A program made the position numbers and the translations under genes. A stretch of DNA of 59,936 nucleotides. Source: Chloroflexota bacterium. Lineage in GTDB: Bacteria > Chloroflexota > Anaerolineae > UBA4142 > SHND01. Of the stretch, positions 34,336-43,065 are shown one piece after another. The notes beneath the pieces were generated by a model. That model did not search any database, had not been told where the DNA came from, and was given only the letters and a program-made list of their open reading frames with translations. The stretch spans positions 1-59,936 of the forward strand of contig JACQWQ010000065.1 of assembly GCA_016209205.1 (NCBI GenBank). The letters run 5' to 3'. The stretch's first letter is position 1, and the number at the start of each line of letters is the position of its first letter.

Positions 34336-37300
34336 GAGCCACGCGAAAACCGATGTTATTGAGACGGTTGACGGGTAGATCCCAGTAACGGTTAGCACAG
34401 CGGGCATTGACTCGAAGGTTAAGCCACGAGCCGCCACGCAGCACGCGATAATCTCCTGATGCAGGTCCTTGAGGATTCTCTTTCGGTGAGTCTTTATAAT
34501 ACTCACTCCCAAACCAATCAGCGCACCATTCCCACACATTCCCCGCCATATCCAACGCGCCGTACGGACACGCACCGCGCGGGAACAAACCCACTGCCGT
34601 CGTGCGGCGAATTTCACTTTCAGATGTGTTTGCTTTCGCCGAATCAAAATCTCCTTCCCACGGATATTCGCGTGCATCCGTGCCCCGCGCTGCTTTTTCC
34701 CACTCCGCTTCGGTCGGCAGACGATAGACGCGTTTTTCCGTATCCGTCGCGGAGAGCCAATTGCAGTACGCGACGGCTTCATACCATGTCACGCCTACCA
34801 CCGGATGATTAGGTAAATTCCAATCAGGGTGATTGAAATACATTGGCTGTTCTATCTTTTCCTTTTCGCGCCATTTCCACCCGTCATCCGTCCAACACAC
34901 GCGCCATTTTTCGGTGTTTACACAGTAGCCATCATCCTCCACAAAGCGGCGATACTGCGCGTTGGTCACCGGATATTTGCCGATACGATACCCGTTCAAT
35001 TTAACACGATGCTGCGGTATTTCCCATTTGCCCCAATCTTTCCAGCCTTCCCCATATTGTTCGACCAATTTCTTGACATCCTCATCGGTGCTGCCCATCA
35101 CAAACTCACTTGCAGGCACATCCACCATTTCAGGAATCGCGCACGCCACATCGGGACGAATGTCGCCCAACGCCGCCAGCACACGTCCAGCTTCCGCGCG
35201 TTCGGGCAGCGATAGAATTTCTTGCTGAATCATCGCGAGGAGCCATTCCTGCAAGCGGCGCAGAGTTTTGGCAAAGCGCGGTGTTTCCACCACCCGCGAG
35301 GCGAGGCGCACTTCAGATGCCGCTTGCGCGGCAAGCAGCGCGTTGACGGCAGATTCCGCGTCGGGTGTGTGCGGCGGACTTTCCCCACACAAACAATCCA
35401 GCAGTTCGACAGCGTTGCTGAAACGCGGCGCGCGCGCACGCCCCGCCGCCAGCAAATACACTTCACGCCACCAGTCGCGGTCATTCACTACGCGCTGCAC
35501 GAGGTCGTCGGGAAAGTCCGGCGATTCCACCGCCGCGCACGCTGCCGTGAATTCCTGAAAGGAACGATGCGGAAAGGTGTAGGTGTGATTGTCCTGCGCC
35601 ACGAGCAAGCCCGCGCGCTTTTGAATATATTCCACCACCTCTTCGGCGCGGTCGCCGCTTTTCACCTGCGCCTTGAATGCTTCGCGCAGTGTCTCGCGCG
35701 GAATGTCCGCCACCGCCGCGCGCTGGCGTGTGGCTTGCGACGCGCCCTGCGCCGCGTGCGCCCCAAACGCGACGTGCGCCAAAATGCGCTCGACCGTTTC
35801 CGCGTTCAAATCAAACACGCTCAGCCCGCCGCCCTTGTCGCTCTGCCACGCGTCGAGCAGCAGTTTTACCGACTTGTCATACAAATCCGCGCGGTCTTCC
35901 GGGAGTTGTCCCGCCGTATGCAGCGTCGCCATCAGCGTGAGCAGCAGCGGGCGCGACGCGAGGTCTTGGAGGTGCGGCAATTGCGACGCGGTGACGAGCG
36001 CGTTCGTCTTTTCGTTGATGCGCGCTTCGTTCCATCCTTCGCGCGGACCAATGACCCGGTACCACACGCGAATAAATTCCTGCGTCTGTGCGCGGCTGAA
36101 CGTCGCCAGCGTGTGGGTGCGAAAGTTTTCCAGTTTCCATTCGTCGCGTTGATACGCATACGGGCGGCACGTCGCGATGAGCCGCAGCGACGCATTCGCG
36201 CCTGCAAATTTTTCAATCGCGTGCTTGATGAATTCGCGCCGCTGGTCGGCTTCGCGCACTTCGTCCAAGCCGTCGAGCAGCACGATGCCGCCGTCCTCCT
36301 GCAAATGTTTTTTCAACGCGTCGCATTCGTGTCCATAGCCCAAGTCGCGCGTCACCTGCGCAAGATAATCCCACAGCGTTTGCGCGGTCGCCTCGTGCAA
36401 TTGCTGCTTGTCCGCCCACGCAATTAATTCGCGCAACACGATGCGCGCGGGCAAACGCGCGCCCCGCGTCCAACCGTTCAGGCGCTTTAATCCGTTCGGC
36501 GAACCCTTTGCGAGTTGCTCCTGCACCAAACACCAGCCGAGAAAATTCACGAACGTGGACTTGCCGCTGCCCGGATAGCCAAGCAAAACAACACAGCGGT
36601 CCTTGACCGCTGACACGGCTTCAAGCGCGGTCAGGCGACGTTGCTCGCGGTCAACCATGCCGCGCTCGCGTTCAAGTTTTTCTTTATCCTTTTTCGTGAG
36701 CGGAACCATTTCTTCCACGTCGAGCGCGGTATAAATCTGGTCGAGGGTGATGGGCTGTTCGCCCGATTTCAAGAGGCGCGGGTCAATGATGCTGAGCCGC
36801 ATCCGGCTGAATTCATTCGCCAGCGCTTCCAGATACGCGCGCGGTTTCCACGCCGGCGCGACGACGGTCGTCCGCACGACGCGCTTGCCGTCCACCACGG
36901 CGAACGTGTCGCCCAACGTCGCGAGATACGGAATGATGGTGTGCAGCGCGTTCTCGACATTTTCTTGATGGCGCAAATCCAGCAGCGGGCGAAATTCTGC
37001 CACCTCGTACAAATGCTCGCGCAGGTGGTACAAAAAACGCGCGAGCGGTTTGCGCTGTTCCGGCTGCAAGCGCAAATCGCGCAGCAGCGCGTCGCCTACG
37101 AACGCGTCATTGTCCAGCGACGACGCGAGGAAAACGAGTCCCATCACGTCGCGGCGCAGTTTCGCGCTGCTCTTGAGCGTCAGCCGCTGCAAGCCAATCT
37201 CGCGCGCATAGCGCACGCCGTCGGTTTCGCCTTCCACTTCCGACGCGTCCTCTATCGCCGCGAGAATCGCGTTTGCCAATGCCTCTTGTTTTGCCCGCGC

Positions 37301-37447
37301 TTTGGCGCCGCGCCCGACGAACGTTTTCAATTGTTCGGTCGCGGGTTCGAGCGCGGGTTTAACAACGCCTTCCTCAATCAATTTTCCGGCAACGGTGGAA
37401 ACACCGGTTGCAACAGCCGCCGCCAACGAAAGCAAGAATGGGTCCAT
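34316..37447 (-). CDS. DGR target protein 2: NACHT ATPase with FGE-type C-terminus
   Basis: 1043 residues from ATG 37447, seven bases after GGAGG. The N-terminal ~280 residues are helical and differ from target 1 (AAAVATGVSTVAGKLIEEGV; LRLQPEQRKPLARFLYHLRE), with no clear membrane helix. NACHT follows: Walker A VLLGYPGSGKSTFVNFLG near 300 and Walker B GIVLLDGLDEVRE, then helical repeats. The FGE domain begins near 780 (MVDVPASEFVMGSTDEDVKK) with RLPTEAEWEKAARGT and GALDMAGNVWEWCADWFGSE, and ends in the variable repeat. Likely a cytoplasmic sensor that shares the diversified tail with target 1 but has a different effector or signalling half. Confidence 0.9.
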   Translation of the reverse strand: MDPFLLSLAAAVATGVSTVAGKLIEEGVVKPALEPATEQLKTFVGRGAKARAKQEALANAILAAIEDASEVEGETDGVRYAREIGLQRLTLKSSAKLRRDVMGLVFLASSLDNDAFVGDALLRDLRLQPEQRKPLARFLYHLREHLYEVAEFRPLLDLRHQENVENALHTIIPYLATLGDTFAVVDGKRVVRTTVVAPAWKPRAYLEALANEFSRMRLSIIDPRLLKSGEQPITLDQIYTALDVEEMVPLTKKDKEKLERERGMVDREQRRLTALEAVSAVKDRCVVLLGYPGSGKSTFVNFLGWCLVQEQLAKGSPNGLKRLNGWTRGARLPARIVLRELIAWADKQQLHEATAQTLWDYLAQVTRDLGYGHECDALKKHLQEDGGIVLLDGLDEVREADQRREFIKHAIEKFAGANASLRLIATCRPYAYQRDEWKLENFRTHTLATFSRAQTQEFIRVWYRVIGPREGWNEARINEKTNALVTASQLPHLQDLASRPLLLTLMATLHTAGQLPEDRADLYDKSVKLLLDAWQSDKGGGLSVFDLNAETVERILAHVAFGAHAAQGASQATRQRAAVADIPRETLREAFKAQVKSGDRAEEVVEYIQKRAGLLVAQDNHTYTFPHRSFQEFTAACAAVESPDFPDDLVQRVVNDRDWWREVYLLAAGRARAPRFSNAVELLDCLCGESPPHTPDAESAVNALLAAQAASEVRLASRVVETPRFAKTLRRLQEWLLAMIQQEILSLPERAEAGRVLAALGDIRPDVACAIPEMVDVPASEFVMGSTDEDVKKLVEQYGEGWKDWGKWEIPQHRVKLNGYRIGKYPVTNAQYRRFVEDDGYCVNTEKWRVCWTDDGWKWREKEKIEQPMYFNHPDWNLPNHPVVGVTWYEAVAYCNWLSATDTEKRVYRLPTEAEWEKAARGTDAREYPWEGDFDSAKANTSESEIRRTTAVGLFPRGACPYGALDMAGNVWEWCADWFGSEYYKDSPKENPQGPASGDYRVLRGGSWLNLRVNARCANRYWDLPVNRLNNIGFRVALSFPRP
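34336..34444 (-). repeat. DGR variable repeat 2
   Basis: End of target 2. Against the template, 15 changes are at adenines and two at other bases in the aligned core. Several template codons are still unchanged (AAC, AAT), so its pattern differs from variable repeat 1. The invariant frame RGGSW-ARC-IGFRVA is kept. Confidence 0.9.
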
Positions 37448-37560
37448 AAAGAGTCCTCCACAGCCATAAGGCACACATCACGCCAACCGAAGCATCCGGC
37501 GCGTGCACTGAACAAAATTGTATCATGCGCGTTGGAACAGCGTCAACGCTGGATAGGACT

Positions 37561-37606
37561 TGTCATATCGAACGGAGTGAGATATCTCACTCCGTTCGAT
37601 ATGACA
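37561..37606. repeat. 46-bp perfect palindrome
   Basis: TGTCATATCGAACGGAGTGA then GAT, followed at once by the exact reverse complement. It lies 114 bases before target 2 on the minus strand. It resembles a shorter form of the TGTCATTTCGAGCGG repeat at 55807-55894. It could extrude a cruciform or act as a terminator. Confidence 0.85.
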
Positions 37607-37772
37607 GTCCTTGACTCATACCAGCAATTCCAAATCTAAAAAGGGGGTGCCAGGGGACAGAAATTGTGATTTGGGCACCTACTTGGTTGCACTCGACGGG
37701 CTCACGTTTTTCGCTTCGGAAAAGATTTCTTGCCCTGCGTGTTTGAGGCGTCAGGATCGCAACGGCGTGGAA

Positions 37773-37877
37773 CATACAGAGGTTGGCGACGTGCGTTCAG
37801 CATGTCCGCCAACCGAGTGATCCACGAAGGACACAAAGCACACGAAGAATCTTGGTGCCCTTCGTGTCCTTCGTGGA
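37773..37877. repeat. 105-bp dispersed palindromic repeat, copy 2
   Basis: Exact copy of 28431-28535, here at the 5' edge of a transposase remnant. The two copies flank the whole DGR locus in the same orientation, which would allow recombination that deletes it. Confidence 0.9.
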
Positions 37878-38540
37878 ACACTTTTATCACAGCGCCCTCA
37901 CGCCCGTGCTCGTCAAGCCTGGCCGAACACAAGTGCTCCCGTTGCCCCCGGAATTCATCGTACCGCAAGATGGGCAGGAAAAACAGGATTGCGAACGCGT
38001 GGCGACCCAACGGTGGTTGGCGCAACACCACGCACATTTTCCGCCCCACACCCTCACCTATTTGGGCGATGATTTGTATGCCAATCAACCCGTGTGTGAG
38101 TTGATCGTCGAAACCTATCACCAATCCTTCCTTTTTGTTTGCAAACCCGACTCCCATGCCAGCCTGTATGCGCGGGTCGCCCTGCTCGAACCAAACGGCG
38201 GTGTGGAAAAAGTAACGAAACGCTGCTGGAATGGCAAACACCACAAGCGCTGGAGCTATCGCTTGGTCAATCAAGTGCCCATGCGCAGCGGCGCTGATGC
38301 CCTGCTGGTCAATTGGTGCGAGTTGGTGATAACGCAGGAGGTCACTGGCGAAATCCTGTATCAGAACAGCTTTGTGACCAACCATCCGCTGCGCCGGGAG
38401 AATGTCGCAGTCATTGTGCAAGCGGGGCGCACCCGCTGGAAGGCTTGTCCTGAGCGAAGTGAAGGATCGAGAACGAAAATAACAATTCCCCTCCATGATC
38501 CCGTTTTAGATTTGGAATTGCTGTCATGTCATGCGCTCGG
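37878..38540 (+). pseudogene. DDE transposase remnant with a 23-bp mini-repeat insertion
   Basis: The open part reads FYHSALTPVLVKPGRTQVLP, then PEFIVPQDGQEKQDCERVA, TYLGDDLYANQPVCELIV, CKPDSHASLYARVALLEPNG, and LLVNWCELVI then YQNSFVTNHPLRRENVAVIV. This is a conserved transposase type of uncertain family. The 5' end is cut by the 105-bp repeat. Near 38446 the coding RTRWK is followed by GCTTGTCCTGAGCGAAGTGA plus AGG, a known kind of dispersed mini-repeat, after which the original reading IENENNN resumes in another frame. Confidence 0.7.
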
Positions 38541-39247
38541 TCTTCAAAGGGATCTATGTGCGCAAAGTTTACAAACCTTACAATCCCCATTATTTGAAGT
38601 ACAATACGCGGAGGTATCGCCAGCCAAAAACCAACCAGCACCCCAACAGTCAGCCGTACGATTGGAAAATTGTGCGCGTTGTGCCAACCGAGCGTGCGCG
38701 ACCTCTGCTTGAGGATTTACGTCTACCAGATATAATGGAAGGAGGTTCAAGTGACACGGCAACCGAATTCGCCTCGAGCATGGCAGATGCACAAACACTC
38801 AATCAAATTTTCGAGGCGCTCCGCATGTGGACCAAGAATCCCGATTCCGTCAATCATGAGACGGTAAAGGAATACAAGAGGATTCTCAAATACAATTCAC
38901 CTGCTGTTTTTTACGAGCTCTTCCCAGGCGAGCTGGACCTGGGACAAATTCTGCGAGAATGGCGCGAGAATCCGGACCAATTGGGTTCCAACTATCCAAC
39001 TATCGTTAACCAACTCGATTCGGCGTGGCAGAATAGGCGAATTAACGCGGACATCGCGCAACATTTCAAGTATTCTTTGCGTCGCAAGAATCCTCAACTC
39101 TATTTCGAGATTTTTGCGGATGAGAGAAGCGCAAAATTTCTTCGTTCCTCTGCTATAGGATTAAAAAAAATTGATGAATTATGCGTTGGCGCGAGAAACA
39201 CGCCAAGACTGTTCCACTCCCTGAATCTGCACTCTGAGATTACATCC
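38541..39247 (+). other. Stop-free stretch in frame with manC, status unclear
   Basis: The frame of manC stays open for about 239 codons upstream. Part of it, from an ATG at 38779 (MADAQTLNQIFEALRMWTKN) to about 39200, is rich in charged helix-forming residues and looks coding (PAVFYELFPGELDLGQILRE; RRINADIAQHFKYSLRRKNP). I recognise no family. It may be an N-terminal extension, a separate small protein that has lost its stop, or chance. Before 38735 the frame is transposase debris. Confidence 0.35.
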
Positions 39248-40321
39248 ATGACTATATCTCATTTGTACGCCATCATTCTCGCGGGCGGCTCGGGCACACG
39301 CCTGTGGCCCCGCAGTCGCAAGCAGCAGCCGAAACAATTGCTTGATTTGGTTTCGGCGCGCACCATGCTGCAAGAAACGTACGACCGGATCGCGTCGCTC
39401 GTCCCGCCGCAAAACGTATTCGTGATTACGAATCGCGAATACGTGGACGAAGTGTGCGCGCAATTGCCCGACGTGCCGCAAGCACAAATCATCGGCGAAC
39501 CGGAAGGACGCGGCACTGCGCCGCCCGCCGCGCTCGCCGCGCTGCTGTTGCGCGAACGCGACCCGGAGGCCGTGACGTTTATTCTGCCTGCCGATCACGT
39601 CATCCAAACTCTGCCGCCCTATCTTGCCGCCCTGCAAACTGCCGCCGCATTGGCAAATCAAAACTATCTCGTGACACTGGGCATCACGCCCACGTATCCT
39701 GAAACCGGCTATGGCTATATCGAAACGAACGATGCGCTGGCTTTGTCCACTGAACAGGTGGCGTACCACGTCCATCGTTTTCGCGAAAAGCCCAATCTGG
39801 AAACGGCGCAGGACTTTATCGAGCGCGGCAACTTTTATTGGAACAGCGGCATCTTTAGCTGGCGCGCCGACGCCATCCTCAACGCCTTTGCACAGCACCT
39901 TCCGGCAATGCTCGCGCAGTTGAAAAAAATCGTGACGGTGGGACTGGATACGCCGACCTTTAACGCGGACTGGCGCGCATTGGAAAATGAAACGATTGAT
40001 TACGGCATCATGGAGCGCGCGACGCGCGTGGCGGTGATTCCGCTCGACGCGGGCTGGAGCGACGTGGGCAGTTGGACTGCGCTCTTTGGGTTGATGACGC
40101 ACGACAGCGCCGACAACGCGGTGCACGGCAATCACATCGGCGTCAACACACGTTCGTCGTTGATCTATAGCGACAAGCGTTTGATTGCGACGATTGGTCT
40201 AGAAAACATGATCGTCGTGGATACCGAAGACGCGCTGTTGATTTGTCCGCAAGACCGCGCGCAAGACGTGAAAAAAATCGTGGACGAATTAAAGCGGCGC
40301 AAGGCGAGTGAGTTTTTGTAG
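39248..40321 (+). CDS. manC: Mannose-1-phosphate guanylyltransferase
   Basis: 357 residues from ATG 39248. The GT-A nucleotidyltransferase signature is at the N-terminus (YAIILAGGSGTRLWPRSRKQ), then EPEGRGTAPPAALAA, FILPADHVI, ETGYGYIE, the FREKP motif, GNFYWNSGIFSWRA and the late LDAGWSDVGSWTALF. It makes GDP-mannose from mannose-1-phosphate and GTP for glycan or exopolysaccharide synthesis. Single-domain length fits a ManC without the isomerase half. The neighbours are unrelated. It is one of the few housekeeping-type genes in the window. Confidence 0.9.
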   Translation: MTISHLYAIILAGGSGTRLWPRSRKQQPKQLLDLVSARTMLQETYDRIASLVPPQNVFVITNREYVDEVCAQLPDVPQAQIIGEPEGRGTAPPAALAALLLRERDPEAVTFILPADHVIQTLPPYLAALQTAAALANQNYLVTLGITPTYPETGYGYIETNDALALSTEQVAYHVHRFREKPNLETAQDFIERGNFYWNSGIFSWRADAILNAFAQHLPAMLAQLKKIVTVGLDTPTFNADWRALENETIDYGIMERATRVAVIPLDAGWSDVGSWTALFGLMTHDSADNAVHGNHIGVNTRSSLIYSDKRLIATIGLENMIVVDTEDALLICPQDRAQDVKKIVDELKRRKASEFL

Positions 40322-40339
40322 TCAATTGGTCGGATGGTC

Positions 40340-40440
40340 AGTAGTCAGTAATCAGTGAGCAGTTATCAGGGATAGTGCAATCGTGCGATAGTGCGATAGT
40401 GCGAGTTGCGACCTGCAACCTGCAACCTGCAACCTGTAAC
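40340..40440. repeat. Simple direct repeats before the four-TM gene
   Basis: Copies of GTGCGATA (about 40383-40405) and of CCTGCAA (about 40409-40435) occur in tandem, together with CAGTAATCAGT/CAGTTATCAG. Such short expansions are also seen near 2445, 18030, 57560 and 58130. Confidence 0.7.
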
Positions 40441-41055
40441 ATGCCAAACGATTTACACGCTGAAGAAATTCTAAAACTCGAATTTGAATACGCGCGCGAG
40501 ACCGCCGCGCAGGCGCAGAATGACCGCACCGTCATTGTGAATTTGTATTTGCTGCTCGTCGGCGGCGCCGGTTCGTTGCTGCTTGCGGCAGGGTCGTTGG
40601 TCCCGGTGGGGCGGTTCGATATTCCGGCGCAAGCCCTGACCGTGTTGTTTGGCGTGTTGGGTTTGCTCGGCGCGCTGACGCTGTTCAAACTGATTCGCTT
40701 GCGACAAGCGTGGTTCGACAGCGTGCGCGCTATGAACACGATCAAGGCATACTATTTGCAAACGTTCCCTGCGTTGGAGGATGCGTTTTTGTGGCAAGCC
40801 AAAAGCATTCCCGCGCGCGGCAAGGCGTGGAGCATCACGTTCATTCTCTCGACGATGGTCATTCTCCTGAGCAGCACGTCGTTCGCCGCAGCCATGCACT
40901 TGACAGCGCTGCGGCAAGGCGACGCGCAGATCATGCTCGACGCCATTGTGTTCGGTTTGGGGTTCGGTTTGCAGTTGCTGTTTTATTTTTACGAACTGCG
41001 CGGCACGGAGCAAAATCAATTTACCACAGCACAAGAGAAACAAGACGGGACATGA
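40441..41055 (+). CDS. Four-helix membrane protein, unknown function
   Basis: ATG 40441 (MPNDLHAEEILKLEFEYARE). A charged N-terminal helix (ETAAQAQNDR) precedes a hydrophobic pair (VNLYLLLVGGAGSLLLAAGS; ALTVLFGVLGLLGALTLF), then about 65 soluble residues, then two more membrane helices (ITFILSTMVILLSSTSFAAA; AIVFGLGFGLQLLFYFYEL). About 204 residues. The 2+2 TM plan with a cytosolic middle resembles small accessory membrane proteins of conflict systems, but no family is certain. Convergent with the monooxygenase remnant, which it overlaps slightly. Confidence 0.6.
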   Translation: MPNDLHAEEILKLEFEYARETAAQAQNDRTVIVNLYLLLVGGAGSLLLAAGSLVPVGRFDIPAQALTVLFGVLGLLGALTLFKLIRLRQAWFDSVRAMNTIKAYYLQTFPALEDAFLWQAKSIPARGKAWSITFILSTMVILLSSTSFAAAMHLTALRQGDAQIMLDAIVFGLGFGLQLLFYFYELRGTEQNQFTTAQEKQDGT

Positions 41056-41158
41056 GTCCCATTTCCGCATAGCCCGCGTCGTCGCCCAGGGTGCGACGTG
41101 AGGTGAAAATCACCGCGTAATACGGCGGACGCGGCATGGATTGATTGGGGCTGCTCAT
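41021..41158 (-). pseudogene. Antibiotic-biosynthesis-monooxygenase (ABM) fragment
   Basis: 45 codons starting with ATG 41158, which overlaps the stop of the ligase gene (ATGA). The sequence RPPYYAVIFTSRRTLGDDAG, then YAEMGLMSRL, matches the start of ABM-type proteins (YYAVIFTS, then DNGY, then EMA). The remaining ~50 residues are missing and the end overlaps the convergent membrane-protein gene. Formerly coupled to the MshC-like gene; now truncated. Confidence 0.5.
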
Positions 41159-42411
41159 CCAGGAAACCGATTGATGTGCTGCTCCCACCCGAAACGCACA
41201 CGCGCTTCGGGTCCGTACGCGTCGAGTCGCAGACCAAAAATGCTCGCCGCGCGGCGCAGCCACGTTTGCGCCTCGCGCACGTCGCGCCCCACGTCGGCGT
41301 GCTCGAGGATCGCATTGGACAATTCGCACAACACGTTTGCCGCCGCCGGGGAATTCAAATCGTCGTCGAGCGTGCGTTCGAACGCCGCACGCGCATATTC
41401 AAAATCCATCGCGTGCCTGTCACCGCTCGATGTCTGGACGGCTTGCGTAAGCTGTGTGCATTCCGACAAGCTCGTGTCCAGATCGGCGGACGTAAATTCC
41501 CACGGCTTGCGATAGTGATGTTTCGCCAAATAGAGCCGCAGGGAATCGGGGGTGTGTTGTTTCAACAAGTCGGACACCATCACCAAATTCCCCAGTGACT
41601 TGGACATCTTTTCACCGTCGTATCCCACCATCGCGGTGTGCATCCACAACCGCGCAAAATAATTTTCCCCTGTGAAATTGACTGTCTGGGCGATTTCGCA
41701 CTCGTGGTGCGGAAAGACCAGATCTGCGCCGCCGCCGTGAATGTCAATCGTCGGTCCGAACGTTTTGTAATTCATCGCCGAACACTCGATGTGCCAACCG
41801 GGGCGTCCGGGACCCCACGGCGAATCCCACGCGGGTTCGCCCGGCGCTTGCGCTTGCCACAACACAAAATCTAACGGGTCGCGTTTTTTCGGGTCGTCGG
41901 GAAAATTGCCGCGCTCGTTCGCAATCGCCAGCATTTCACTTTTCGGAATGTGTGACAGCTGTCCGAATTTGTCGTACGCGCTGACGTGAAAATACACGCT
42001 GCCGCCGGACTCGTACGCGAAACCTTTTTCAATCAGTTTTTTATCAAACTCAATAATTTCGGGAATGACGTCGGTGGCGCGCGGGTAATGGTCGGGCGGG
42101 CGCACGTTCAGCGCGATCATGTCGCGAATGAAATGCGCCGTCCACGTATTGCCGAGCTCGCGCCAATTCGTGCCGCGTTTGGGCGCTTCGCGAATCGTGT
42201 CGTCGTCAATGTCGGTGACATTCTCGCAATAGTCCACCGTCGCGCCGCGATATTCCAAGTACCGCACGAGCACGTCGAACGCGCAATACGTCGCCGCGTG
42301 TCCCAGATGCGTCGTATCGTACGGCGTGATGCCGCAGACGTACAGTTTTACGGTGTGAGCTTGCGGCTCGAATTCCTGGAGGGATTGGGATTGGGTGTTG
42401 TAGAGTTTCAT
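41155..42411 (-). CDS. MshC/CysS-type cysteine ligase
   Basis: ATG 42411 (MKLYNTQSQSLQEFEPQ). Class I synthetase signatures are present: YVCGITPYDTTHLGHAATYC (HIGH as HLGH, in the form typical of mycothiol ligase MshC rather than CysS), ENVTDIDDDTI, GRPGWHIECSAM (zinc site), DIHGGGADLVFPHHECEIAQ and MVGYDGEKMSKSLGNLV (KMSKS). At 418 residues it is MshC-sized, shorter than most CysS. It activates cysteine with ATP and joins it either to tRNA or to an amino-sugar. Mycothiol outside Actinobacteria is rare, so the true substrate is open. Two broken copies of its 5' end lie upstream. Confidence 0.8.
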   Translation of the reverse strand: MKLYNTQSQSLQEFEPQAHTVKLYVCGITPYDTTHLGHAATYCAFDVLVRYLEYRGATVDYCENVTDIDDDTIREAPKRGTNWRELGNTWTAHFIRDMIALNVRPPDHYPRATDVIPEIIEFDKKLIEKGFAYESGGSVYFHVSAYDKFGQLSHIPKSEMLAIANERGNFPDDPKKRDPLDFVLWQAQAPGEPAWDSPWGPGRPGWHIECSAMNYKTFGPTIDIHGGGADLVFPHHECEIAQTVNFTGENYFARLWMHTAMVGYDGEKMSKSLGNLVMVSDLLKQHTPDSLRLYLAKHHYRKPWEFTSADLDTSLSECTQLTQAVQTSSGDRHAMDFEYARAAFERTLDDDLNSPAAANVLCELSNAILEHADVGRDVREAQTWLRRAASIFGLRLDAYGPEARVRFGWEQHINRFPG

Positions 42412-42581
42412 GGGAAAAATTATAGCACGAGAAAATAAATATTTTGCATTGCGCAATTGTTGAAATTCGTTCCTAGCGCGCGTATAATCGTCTCATCGTG
42501 CAGCGTATCTTTGTTCCTTGATTCTCTTTCTCCCCATTTACGCTTGGGTTCAGCATTTTCCCGTTTGTCTCTGGTTTCTCG

Positions 42582-42640
42582 CGCGAACCCCACCCCCGAC
42601 CCCTCTCCTTCTAGGGGAGGGGTCGGGGGTGGGGTTCGCG
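42582..42640. repeat. 24-bp perfect GC-rich palindrome
   Basis: Arms 42582-42605 (CGCGAACCCCACCCCCGACC then CCTC) and 42617-42640 pair perfectly over an 11-base loop. It stands exactly at the left edge of the hsdM remnant. Related G-rich repeat at 2180-2220. Confidence 0.85.
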
Positions 42641-43044
42641 ACCGCCGTGGCGAAACGTTATTCATTGACGCGCGCAAAATGGGCGTAATGATTGACCGCA
42701 CCCACCGCGAGTTGACGGACGGGGACATTGCGAAAATCGGGGGAACTTATCACGCATGGCGCGGGGATGAGGGCGACCATACGGGCGACCATACGGGCGA
42801 CCACAAGGGTCGCCCCTACCAGAATGTCGCGGGGGTTTGCAAAAGCGCGACGCTCGATGAAATTCGCGCGCATGGTTACGTGTTGACGCCAGGGCGCTAT
42901 GTGGGCGCGGCGGAGGTGGGGGAGGATGACGAACCGTTCGAGGAAAAAATGAAACGGCTGACGACGGCGTTAGAGATGCAGTTTGCGGAAAGTGAAAAGT
43001 TGGAAACGGCGATTCAGGAAAATTTGCGGCGGTTGGGGATATAA
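42641..43044 (+). pseudogene. hsdM C-terminal remnant carrying two repeat insertions
   Basis: The frame reads [20 protein letters not shown], then [20 protein letters not shown], the C-terminal domain of a type I methylase (the form with FIDARKMG). It continues after an insertion with [20 protein letters not shown], then [12 protein letters not shown] and a coiled end. The catalytic NPPF domain is gone. The insertion (42768-42820) added [16 protein letters not shown] in frame. It is distinct from the hsdM at 16955, whose C-terminus is of another type. Confidence 0.75.
42768..42820. repeat. GGGCGACCA(TACG) repeat with hairpin, in frame in hsdM
   Basis: Two copies of GGGCGACCATAC are followed by GGGCGACCACAAGGGTCGCC and CCTAC, where GGGCGACC pairs with GGTCGCCC. 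Same family as the edges of the minisatellite at 32746-33030. Confidence 0.8.
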
Positions 43045-43065
43045 TGAGGATACGGAGGTGAGAAA

